Shown here one piece after another: positions 16,472 to 25,600 of a DNA stretch of 44,053 bases. Under the pieces are notes generated by a model. It was given only the letters and a program-made list of their open reading frames with translations, had not been told where the DNA came from and did not search any database. The translations under genes were made by a program, and so were the position numbers. The DNA is taken from contig CANDBF010000009.1 of the NCBI GenBank assembly GCA_947382865.1, positions 1 to 44,053 on the forward strand. Reading direction: 5' to 3'. Numbering within the stretch: the stretch's first letter is position 1; each line of letters starts with the position of its first letter. This DNA is from an uncultured Clostridia bacterium. GTDB taxonomy: Bacteria; Bacillota; Clostridia; Christensenellales; CAG-917.

Positions 16472-16581
16472 AACAAGCAAACAAATTTGCGAAACAGCGT
16501 GGGAGTTTACAACGACTATATAAATTGATAGCAGATATTTGTTTGCGCGTTAGAAACGAGAAAATGCAGCTGAGAGGCAAA

Positions 16582-16617
16582 GCGTTTTCAAAAGAAAACG
16601 CGTGCCATACAGCACGC
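16582..16617 (-). terminator. Double-hairpin terminator of the tRNA operon
   Basis: Reading the minus strand after tRNA-Thr, GCGTGC (16612-16617) pairs with GCACGC (16600-16605) and is followed by GTTTTCTTTT. A second perfect hairpin, GCGTTTTC/GAAAACGC (16582-16589 with 16594-16601), overlaps it. It begins about 10 nt after the tRNA 3' end. Confidence 0.65.
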
Positions 16618-16627
16618 ATTTTCTCGT

Positions 16628-16703
16628 TGGAGCTACTAACCGGATTTGAACCGGTGACCTCATCCTTACCAAGGATGTGCTCTACCTGCTGAGCCATAGT
16701 AGC
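16628..16703 (-). tRNA. tRNA-Thr (anticodon GGU)
   Basis: A complete cloverleaf can be drawn: acceptor GCTACTA/TAGTAGC, D stem GCTC/GAGC, anticodon stem CATCC/GGATG with loop TTGGTAA (anticodon GGT), and T stem ACCGG/CCGGT with TTCAAAT. The 3' CCA is encoded (16628-16630). It starts only 2 nt after the end of tRNA-Ser, so both come from one precursor. Confidence 0.97.
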
Positions 16704-16705
16704 AA

Positions 16706-16794
16706 TGGCGGAAGCGAAGGGATTCGAACCCCTGTGGGCTTGCACCCAAACGGTTTTCAAGACCGCCTCGTTATGACCACTTCGATACGCTTCC
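16706..16794 (-). tRNA. tRNA-Ser (anticodon UGA)
   Basis: This is a class II tRNA with a long variable arm (GGGT/GCCC region). The acceptor stem is GGAAGCG/CGCTTCC, the anticodon stem CGGT/ACCG has loop CTTGAAA (anticodon TGA), and the T arm holds GTTCGAATC. The CCA end is encoded (16706-16708). It is the first gene of a two-tRNA operon. Confidence 0.97.
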
Positions 16795-16821
16795 ATACGC
16801 ATACCGATTTGATGCTTTAAC

Positions 16822-16850
16822 AGTATAACAAGTCTTTTGCTATGTGTCAA
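16822..16850 (-). promoter_or_regulatory. Strong SigA-type promoter of the tRNA operon
   Basis: TTGACA (16845-16850, a perfect -35) and TATACT (16822-16827) on the minus strand are 17 nt apart. The tRNA-Ser 5' end is 27 nt downstream of the -10. This is the closest match to consensus in the window. Confidence 0.88.
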
Positions 16851-16857
16851 ACGCTCA

Positions 16858-16887
16858 GTCAAATTTGACGCAAATTATTTATTGCGT
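16858..16887. repeat. Palindrome and hairpin between the surface-protein operon and the tRNA promoter
   Basis: GTCAAATTTGAC (16858-16869) is a perfect 12-bp palindrome 7 nt upstream of the tRNA promoter -35. It overlaps a hairpin ACGCAA/TTGCGT (16868-16873 with 16882-16887) that begins about 25 nt after the stop codon of the last surface-operon gene. The hairpin may end that operon, but it lacks a clear T-run. Confidence 0.4.
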
Positions 16888-16911
16888 TTCAACTTAACGA
16901 GTATATTGTTC

Positions 16912-17571
16912 CTACGCGGCAACGACCGTAAGCGTATCGCTGCAGCCCATAAATACGGCGCTTGCTTCGGATACTGCATTTCCTTGGGAGTCTTTTATCA
17001 CCCTTCCGTTGGTGACCACCTTCACTAAGCTGCCGCACATCATAAACGCGAAATCGCCGACGGTACACTCCGCTCCGTTGCCGTCCACGTCGACTCCGAA
17101 TACTACGGTGGTCAGGTTAGGAAGATTTGAAAACGCCAGCATATCGATACGCTCTATCGTAGGCGATATATAGAGGACGGTAGGCATTCCACGAAGCGTA
17201 TCGTCGGAAAATATCTGATTTGCAATCTCCGTAACCCTGTACGACGCAGTCCCGACGACTATATCGCTGGGGATAATCACTATTTCCGAATTATAGACGT
17301 AACCGCCGTCGCCCGTACTCCCGTCAGCAACCTGATGAAACGAGGTTATCTTTGCGGTCATATTCGTCGTATCCAACACCGCGCCGTCTACGAAATACTT
17401 CGCCCACGGATTCCAGTCAAACGGACTGTCTACCGAGGGAGCGACCGTATTTTCGCCCGAACCGCTTCCGCTCGACGTCCAGATGGCGGCGGTAAACCCC
17501 ACGCCCAACGCGAGTACTGCGACTATCGCCGCGCTTATTATAAGCATTGCAAGTCTCAGCCGTCTTGTCAC
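16912..17571 (-). CDS. Secreted protein with SipW-type N-terminus and leucine-rich-repeat-like segment
   Basis: This is the last gene of the giant-protein operon, 219 residues. A basic start and a hydrophobic run (residues 8-30) end in F-T-A-A-I-W-T, which resembles SipW/TasA-class signals. A Gly-Ser linker follows. The segment near 105-175 (I-P-S-D-I-V-V-G, then I-S-P-T-I-E-R-I and L-P-N-L-T-T-V-V-F) looks like BspA-type leucine-rich repeats. The start is a GTG whose TG overlaps the preceding gene's TGA (4-nt overlap). It is confirmed by a perfect AAAGGAGGT (17580-17588) 8 nt upstream, inside the preceding gene. Translational coupling to that gene is likely. No specific function can be assigned. 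Confidence 0.65.
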   Translation of the reverse strand: MTRRLRLAMLIISAAIVAVLALGVGFTAAIWTSSGSGSGENTVAPSVDSPFDWNPWAKYFVDGAVLDTTNMTAKITSFHQVADGSTGDGGYVYNSEIVIIPSDIVVGTASYRVTEIANQIFSDDTLRGMPTVLYISPTIERIDMLAFSNLPNLTTVVFGVDVDGNGAECTVGDFAFMMCGSLVKVVTNGRVIKDSQGNAVSEASAVFMGCSDTLTVVAA

Positions 17572-18590
17572 GCCGTCTGACCTCCTTTGTATTTTCCCTC
17601 GCGGATAAACGCCGCGTCGTCGATGATATTCAGCTTGAAATTGAATCTTACGGTTGCGTTCAGCAAATCCAGAATACGCATATCCTCGTCAACTTTATTG
17701 AAATATATCGTGACTCTGACGTAGTACGTTATGCCCGGCTGAACGAGCATATACAGGTCGTCCGCATAATTGTCATAGAAAATGCCGCTGCCGAGCGTTC
17801 CCGCCGTGTACGAGGGCGGCGTGGGCATAACGGGCGTTTCGTCCGTAAAGCCTTCGTCCGCGGAAGAGCCGTCTACTATACACATCTCGACGTTGAAATC
17901 GGGCTTGAAGTCTTTAAGATTTGCCGTAAAGTTTTTGCCGCTTGCGGCAAACGAGCATTGTCCGAAAGTCTCCGTCTCGGCGCTCACCGCATATGAAAAC
18001 GCATTGCCGCCTATATTTCCGTTTCCTATTCCGTCGAATACTATTGTCTGCCGACCCGAAGCGGACCAAGTCCCCGCATACGCGTCCTGCTTTTCCCCGT
18101 CCACCGACGAAGCCGCGGCGGTACGTCTGTAAATAATCTGTTCGGCGCCGTCTGTGACGGTCATAAGACCTATATTTGCGGATTGAAGTTTCAAATCGAG
18201 AGATTTTCTGTTCTCTTTTTCATAGCCGTCGTCCGCCGTTCCTATAAACACGATAGGCAGAAAAATCGTAGCCGCCTGTGCAGCCTTTTCAACTCCCTGC
18301 GGAAGCGGTCCGTATTTGAGCTGCGAGCCTACGGGATACTCCGCGCCCGTACGCAGGAAATAACCTTTTTCGGCTACCGCCGGATAGAACTTCTCACCCG
18401 TCATACCCTGCGAGGAGTTTATATCGATCATCGCCACGTCCTGCAAGGTGTCAGACTCTATGATAAAGCCGCCCTGCTGAGCCTGCTTCATATCTCCGAA
18501 CCAAGCCGCGGACACGCCGACAATGGCAACGACCAACGTCAATGCCATCACCACCGATGAAAATATAAGTGTGCGCTTGGTTTTACCCAT
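17568..18590 (-). CDS. TasA/camelysin-like secreted protein (second small operon gene)
   Basis: The 340-residue product has a basic N-terminus, a hydrophobic run (residues 8-28) and the motif V-S-A-A-W-F-G-D, close to the SipW-cognate signal pattern in which cleavage precedes a [AT]-[FY]-[AW]-x-[FW]-[TS]-D-like sequence. The mature part is predicted beta-rich, ending in Y-Y-V-R-V-T-I-Y-F near 300, a strand pattern also seen at the ends of TasA-like proteins. Such proteins form or decorate extracellular fibres in Bacillus. AGAGAGGAT precedes the ATG. It lies 32 nt after its upstream neighbour and overlaps the next gene by 4 nt. Family membership is inferred from the N-terminus and topology only. 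Confidence 0.6.
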   Translation of the reverse strand: MGKTKRTLIFSSVVMALTLVVAIVGVSAAWFGDMKQAQQGGFIIESDTLQDVAMIDINSSQGMTGEKFYPAVAEKGYFLRTGAEYPVGSQLKYGPLPQGVEKAAQAATIFLPIVFIGTADDGYEKENRKSLDLKLQSANIGLMTVTDGAEQIIYRRTAAASSVDGEKQDAYAGTWSASGRQTIVFDGIGNGNIGGNAFSYAVSAETETFGQCSFAASGKNFTANLKDFKPDFNVEMCIVDGSSADEGFTDETPVMPTPPSYTAGTLGSGIFYDNYADDLYMLVQPGITYYVRVTIYFNKVDEDMRILDLLNATVRFNFKLNIIDDAAFIREGKYKGGQTA

Positions 18591-18622
18591 ATATCCTCTC
18601 TATCGCAGTCCGTCCCATTCGA

Positions 18623-19609
18623 TTACGGTTGATTTGACGATTCTTCGTGAATAGCCGTCACGCTAATCAATGCTCCGAACTCGAATTTTGCTCCGAAATA
18701 CGTCATGTTGGAATAGTACATCTGATTTTGACTCGTTTCGCCGAAGATCTTTTTGCGTTCCGCTTCGGTAGTATAAATCTCGTCGAGCGATTTATCTCTG
18801 TCCGCCGCGAAGAACTGAGACCAGAACAGCTTCTGCGGAGCGAAAACTATATAGAAATCGAACTGCCTGTTATCCGCCGTCAGAGTCACGTCCTTCATTG
18901 CGCCGTCCGCAAGTATGGAATAATCTCCTCCCACAGTTACGTCGTTCACCGCTACCGCCAGCTTATTGGCGTCGAAGGAGAGCTTCCCGTAAGGAGTATA
19001 CCATATATCGCCCGCCTGCGGGGAATAGCTTGCCATAATTCTCGATTCATCGTCGCCCGCGGTCTTATACACGAAATTATTCACGGTATCCCCTGCGGGC
19101 TTCTCCTTGAAAAACCAAGTGAACACGTACGGAATGTCTGCTGCGTCCGCTTCTCCGTCGTATACGTTGATATCGTTGCCCGAGCTGCCCGTGATTTTGG
19201 CGTAATCGAGAACCATATTCATATCCACCGACGTACTGTCGGTATCCAAAGCGATAGTCGTGATGAAATAGTAGGGAGAATCCAGAAGATACTGTTCCAG
19301 ATTACTGCCGCTCAGACCGCTTTTCCTGCCGTTATATTCGGTTGCCAGTCTGCCGACCCCGCCCGTAGGCAGAATGGCGGTTTGCCCCTTGTAATTGACG
19401 TTGCGCTCGTTTGAATCGCCGGATGAGGTAAACGAAAGTATAAACGCCTCCTGAGACGTCATATGGATGGTCTGTACGGTGGCTTCGTTGACCTGCGTAA
19501 ACCAAGCGAAAGACGTGCTCACCATAATAGTCGTGACAACGACAACCAGCATCGGTATCGCGATGCTCAAAAGCATTTTTATTTTTTTGCTTATGACTGC
19601 TCTTGCCAT
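18623..19609 (-). CDS. TasA/camelysin-like secreted protein (first small operon gene)
   Basis: This 328-residue protein carries the clearest SipW-type signal of the set: a basic start, a hydrophobic run at about 12-33, then S-T-S-F-A-W-F-T-Q. The mature region has many short strands rich in Thr, Asp and aromatic residues and a C-terminal beta segment, F-E-F-G-A-L-I-S-V-T. A GTG two codons upstream (19615) is also in frame; the ATG at 19609 has slightly better spacing to a weak GGGTG. It begins about 50 nt after the end of the giant gene with no terminator between, so it is probably in the same transcript. Its biochemical role is unknown; a structural subunit of a surface fibre is the best guess. 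Confidence 0.6.
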   Translation of the reverse strand: MARAVISKKIKMLLSIAIPMLVVVVTTIMVSTSFAWFTQVNEATVQTIHMTSQEAFILSFTSSGDSNERNVNYKGQTAILPTGGVGRLATEYNGRKSGLSGSNLEQYLLDSPYYFITTIALDTDSTSVDMNMVLDYAKITGSSGNDINVYDGEADAADIPYVFTWFFKEKPAGDTVNNFVYKTAGDDESRIMASYSPQAGDIWYTPYGKLSFDANKLAVAVNDVTVGGDYSILADGAMKDVTLTADNRQFDFYIVFAPQKLFWSQFFAADRDKSLDEIYTTEAERKKIFGETSQNQMYYSNMTYFGAKFEFGALISVTAIHEESSNQP

Positions 19610-19662
19610 TTTCACCCGTCAAGCGAATTTAATCCGCCTATTCTTTTCGGCTATCTAAACCG

Positions 19663-22600
19663 TTATTGTTGCTTTATTATCGCAGAAGGCGTCGACCCGC
19701 TGTCCTGCGCGATTTCAGTCTCGAACATCTTTACGTTGTTCTGCTTGGGCACGTATACGAAGTATCCGTTGGCCAGTATTTTCCCGTAAAACGCGCCGCT
19801 TGCCGTAATAACCTTATATCCTGCGGACATATAGACGTCTCTTGTCAGCGTAAACGTCGCAAAGCGCAGTTCGCGCAGCAATGCGACTCCCTGACTGTTT
19901 CCGATGACGATAGCGTCGCCCGCCTTATCCGTGCCGTGTCTGTTGCCTACGAGAGGACTCGTTGACGTTATTCCGTACACGTCGACGGATTTACCTTCAA
20001 CCGAAGTCGTCGACTTGACCTTGGAGTACAGCAAAACGTATATATCCACGATGTCAACCAGTCTCATACTCTCGTGCGCGTTGCTTCTGCTCTCCTCCTC
20101 GCCGTCAAGCGCGGTTAGCTTGGTGTCGGAAAGCACGTCGTAAATTCCCTTTGCGGGCTCTGCCTCTCCGTCTATATAATAATATTTATTTGTCGCTCCG
20201 TAGCCGCCTACCGAACCCGTCATAAGCTCGGTGTAAGCCAATCCGCCGCTTATCGCGCTCTTGTTCACCCAGACGGAGTTTTTCATAAATACGTTGCCGT
20301 CGCCGACGGTTCCCGTCCCCGCGATTGCGCCTGCCGTCGCATTTGCGCTTGTCACGTTCATCTGCATCATCGAAACCGCGTTTGAAATACCCGCGCACGC
20401 TCCGACTGCGCCGCCCGAATACGCCGTCGCGGCTTTTACGTTCAAAGTCCCGATTACGATTGCGCCGTTGACCTCGCCCGCAGTCTTTCCCAGCAGACCG
20501 CCCGCATACGCCGCACCCGCCGTACTCACGCTTATTGAGCCGTGCACGCTCACGTTGTGCATTTCCGCCTGACTGCTGTCGCCCGCGATTGCGCCGACGT
20601 AGACCGTGCCCGCGCCGCCGCTTACGAGAATATTTACGTTTCTCAGATGCACGTTGTGCACTTCGCCCACGCTATCCTCGCCGCCCAAACGCTCGAACAT
20701 ACCGTAATATCCGTCCGAAGAACCTGCGACTCCGACTATGTTGAACTTGTCAACGGTGTATCCGTTGCCGTCGTACGCACCGCCGAACGCGCCCGTAAAG
20801 ATTGCGCCCATCGCCGTGATTACGCTGCCCTCGCCCGACTTGACGAAGTTGGTCAGATACTGCGCGCCTACGCCCCAGTCGTAGCTCTTCTCTTCCACGA
20901 TATTGCCGTCGCCGTCTATCGCGGTCTTTCTGAACATACCGTCGAGTATCGCTATATCCTGCGCGGTCATTACGCCCGATATATTGGCTATCTGCTTAAA
21001 CTTGTCGTAGAACTGCGGCTTGCTGTTTTCGTCCACGTCGTAATAGCCCCATCCGCTCTCCTGCTCGTTGGTATTGAGGAATATATAGTGACTTCCTCCC
21101 TCCTCGCTTGCCAGATACGCGAAGTACTCGTTCCAATCCGTAAACGTTATCGAATTGCCGTTGTCGTCGACAACCTCCTTGTTGCACTCGCCGCTGTTAT
21201 ATTCCTCCGCGGTCGCAACCACGTGCCACACCGCCTGCGAGATGATTTCGCCGAACTCGTCAGAGCCGCTCTTGCTCACCGAATAGTAATAGGTGGCTAT
21301 CATAAGGCTTGCAAGCGAGCCTATCTCGAATTCTTCCTTGTCTACGAAATAACCTATCGTCAGCACGGGCTGGTTGCTGAGCTTGTAGTTGACGTGCACG
21401 CCGTCCTGCGAATCCACCCTTGCGGAAAGTATCTTGCTGTTTTCAGAGCCGCGGATGACGGTATACGACTTGTACACCTTCTTGGGATTGCGGTCGTTAT
21501 TGCCCTCGTACATCCAGTTGTTTACCACAACCAGAGTGAGGCTGTCGCCGCCGACCGCGTCCACCGAGCCGCCTATTTCCAGCCAATCGGTATTGTAGGA
21601 GTTGTCGGCGTTGGCATAGCTCTGAGCGGTGTTCGTATACGCCGCCTTAAATACGTTTGCCGTAATCTCAATGACAAGTCCGGAGGCGCCGCCGTTGGAG
21701 CCGTCTTTTACGGTTACCATTCCGTTAAGTCCGCTCGAACCCGTCTTATCGCCCGCGTTAACGGTGCCTAATTTGACGGTAAACGTGTAATTCGCCGCAG
21801 ACGCGCCGCTCATCGTAAACAGAAGATTTTTGTAGAAGTAGCCGCTCTCTCCGTGCTTTTCAGGTCCTACAAACAGATTTGCACCCGTTCCGTTTACGTT
21901 GTTTACGTATCCGTCGAACGCCGTCCTGCCGCTCGACGCTTCCGCATACGCTGCGGATATGATAACCGCTCCGCTCGACTCTCTTTCCGCAAAGCCCGTC
22001 ACGACGAAGCCCTCGCCCGAACGGTGAATGGCGCTTATCGCCCTTACGCTGCCCATAGTGTTGGACGCGCCAGCACCGCCATACGCGTTGCCGCCGTTGT
22101 AAACTCTCGTCGCGCGTCCGTTGCGCAGCATATCGAGAGCAACCTCGATCTGACGCGCCGTAATCGCGCCGCTTATCTGACGTATATAGGTAAGAGAGTT
22201 CTTGTTGCCCAGTCTGAAATTCTTCGCGTCAGTGCCGGTAAGCGTAAACGTGTATGTGATATATCTGCTTCCTACCTGAGAGCTGTCGTAAAGCGCGTTC
22301 ACCGAATAGCTCGTAGGCGGCAAAACCGCGCCCAAGCCTCCGAATACGGGCGTTCCCACGTTGCCTGCGGGGACTTCCGTCGTAGCGTCATACACCTTCG
22401 TAGTCGTATTACCCGTCACCGATACCGACGAAATTACGAGCGGGTCGATTGTATACGAGCCTCTTTCCGACTGCCCGTCCGCAAACTTGAAGGTATAGTT
22501 GCTCTTTTGCGCCGTACCCGCCGCGTTTACGCCGCTTAGGGTTATCGTATTCTGGCTGACGAGCGCTTCGTACGTTCCCGCGTCTATCGAAGCCGCGACT

Positions 22601-25600
22601 CCGCCGACGGGGACTCTAAGGCTCTCCTTATTTCCTATTGCGTTTGTAAACGAAGCGTGCAGCGTAGCTCCCGACACCGACGGCGTATATGCCGACGACG
22701 TAAACGCCAAGCCGTCGCCAGCCGTTGTCAGCGCCGCGGTCAGGGCTCTTCCCTGCGCGTTTCTGTTGTACGTGAACGTCGTTTTTGTTCCCCAAGTGAA
22801 CGTTACGACGGCGGGATTTATCACAATCGAGCCGCTTCCGCTCGCGCTAACCGTGAAGTTGTTCGCGCCTACGGGAACGACGTTCTCGTCCTTGAGGGTG
22901 GCAACGTAGCTTCCCACGTTTACAGCCGCCACGTCGTCGTTGTACGAAAGCGTTATAGCCACTTGATTGTCGGCTGTCGTGTTTGCAATGCTTGCGCCTG
23001 CGAACATGGTGAGCGTATACATTCCGTTTGACGAGTCGTAAACCCATGTCGGATTTGCGTTGACGTCGGGTGATTCGGCGACGATCTTTTCCGCAGTGTG
23101 ATATCCGCCGTTGTACAGCTCGACAACGTTGCCCGAAAGCCCTACCGTCAACGCGAGTTTATCTATTGTGAAGCTGCCCGCCTTGTCGTTTATAGAACAG
23201 TTTTCGGTGTTCGGCTCGCTGTCCTCCTGCTTACGGTAAGGCAGATTGACCGCGTACGTGCCCGCGTTCGGACCTATCTTAAAGAAAATCTTTGCCGCCG
23301 TGTTGCTTTCCGGCTGCACCTCGTACTCGAACTTGTTGTAATCGCTCGGGAACAGCGTCGCCACCTCGCTCGCAAGCAGGTCGGCGCTCGCAAACGCCGC
23401 GTCGGCGGTCAGAGTCGCGACAAACGTATGCTTCTGAGCGTTGTAGGTGCCGCTATTATTGCCCCAAGAGACCGTAAGCGTGTTCTCCTTGACGGAGAAA
23501 TATTCAAGCGGATTGTCCGTTATTTCAAGATAATAGTTTCCGTCGGAGGTAGAGGGGTGTCCGTCATAAAGGTTCTGAGTGCCAAATCCTATCTGATAGC
23601 TTCCCTCGAACTTTATGCCCTCCGCATTTATGGAATTTATATTTGGCACCCAGACCAACGTGTTGTACGTGACAGAGCCCTGCGTGAGGTCGAATGTACG
23701 GTTTGTCGCCAGATCCCAGACGTTAGTCTCACCTCCTATCGGAGTGCCGGTGACCTTCTTTACGCGCGGAATAAACATAACGTACGGCGTGAAATCGTTT
23801 ACGTACTGCGTAGCGGCGCCGTCGTGCTCGGGAGCCCAGCCCTCGAACGCAAACGAGGTCTTGTACGCGCTTCCGTTATAGTGCCCCGTAGTCGCGCCCG
23901 TTATGCTTACGGTAATCTTCTTTGGAGTGACGGCAAACGCGGTCTCTACGTCGTCCGCCTTGTAGTTTGCCGACCTGCCCGTAGTATACAGCTGAACTTT
24001 GAGCTTGCCGTCTACTATACGCTCCGTAAATTTGAAGGTCAGCGTCACGCAATAATCCTTGGCTTCCTCGAAGTAGCGGTCGTCGCGGATATAATTCACG
24101 TCCGTGACGTCCTTGGATTTGGTTACGTTTATGCTCGACAGATACAGCTTGGAGGTGCCCAGCGGCAGGAGTGCCTGCGCTTCCGCTCTTTCGGCGTACG
24201 TCCAAGACTTCTTGGCGCTGTTTATGAGCGTGCTCATATTCACGTTGTCGTTTCTGATAGTCTTTGTCGTACCGTTGCTGTCCTTATACTCGCCGCTGAA
24301 CGCAAACTGCACGGCTCTGCTTTGCGTATCGTCAAGCAATGCGATACCGTTGACCGTCACCGTCAGGGAGCCCGTCGTCTGCGAGCCGTTGTACTCTCCG
24401 TTGGAGGAGGTCATTTTTACGTCCAGAGGCAATTTGCTTATAACGTATTTCCCGTCGTTGATACCGCCGATTTCTTCGAGGTTCCCAAACGAATCGTAGT
24501 AGTAAATCGATATATTGAGGAAGTACGTATCCGCTTCGCAGAGCAGATTTTTGCTCGCGCCCTGTGAATCGCGTATATCGTTTACGGTATATATATAATC
24601 GCCCTTTGTTCTGTCGACCTCCGAAACGTTCGGCTCGCCCGCATCGTTGACGGAAATATACTGGATTTTAACTCCGCTGCTCACTTCGTCCGTAATCGGC
24701 GCGTAACGGTTGTAGCCGTTGTAGATAAGCGGACGTCCGAGGCTGACCGAGCGATAATACACCGCGACGTTTTCGGACGGCGAAGACGCCGTGCCCTCGC
24801 TGTTGCCAGCCGTAATCGCGTTAATATAGAAGTGCTCGTCGCCTGCGTCCGTGCTCTTGTAAACGTCGGGTTTGGTGCCCGAAGCGTCCATATACAGATA
24901 GTAGCCGCTCACCGTGCTCGCGAGTGCCGCGGCGTAAATATGCTGTTCCTGAGGTCTGCCGCCGCCGGTTGCGGTCTTTGCGGCTTCGTCTATATCCGCG
25001 ACAATGGGCGACGTAAGAACCGTGGTATCGTCTCCCTTTGCTCTTTCCGCTTCCGTATAAGCGTTTGCGATACGCTTCCAATATACGAGCTCCGCCTCTC
25101 TTTCCGCTATGCTTTCGAGTATGCTTGGCTGATTTTCGTCATTGCTTACGGTATGCGTAACGTCTAGACCCGCGCGGTTGTTTGCATACACGTAGTACCA
25201 TCCCGTGTTTTCCGTACCCGTAGTGTATTTCGTCCAAGAGGTGTTGGTGACAGCCCATACGCCGTTTTGCTTGGAAACGGGACTTCCGCCCATTTGCTCG
25301 GAGAGGTAGGTTTCCCACGTCTTGCCCTTATCCGCCTCGTCGTTCGTATAGTCGAACGGAGTGCCGTACTGCTTTGTCAAATCCTCCGTAAATACGACTC
25401 CGCCTATGGTGACAGCCGTATATTTGCCGAGATTTTCCGCAATATTGTTGATATTGAGGGTCATAAGCTCTTCGTTCTTATAGCCCTTGACCCAATACGA
25501 CGTGCTCGCGTCGGTATCCGTCGCCGCAAGTCCGATTATGCCGCCCGCGTTGTTTCCTTGTACGGCTCCCTCTATATTGAAGGAATTGCTGACCCGTATT

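Larger units (their letters stand above)
16242..16581. other. Gene-free, hairpin-rich stretch downstream of the tRNA genes
   Basis: No reliable coding frame is found. The one long minus-strand frame here runs straight through both tRNA genes. The stretch holds a nested hairpin (16286-16335), a perfect 8-bp hairpin (16453-16471) and imperfect complementarity between TTGCGG near 16363 and CCGCACAA near 16392. It may be a mobile-element relic beside the tRNA genes or an intergenic repeat. Confidence 0.45.

Noticed and set aside
16317..16862. Minus-strand open frame of 181 codons
   Set aside because: It runs through both tRNA genes and their promoter, so it is not a protein gene.
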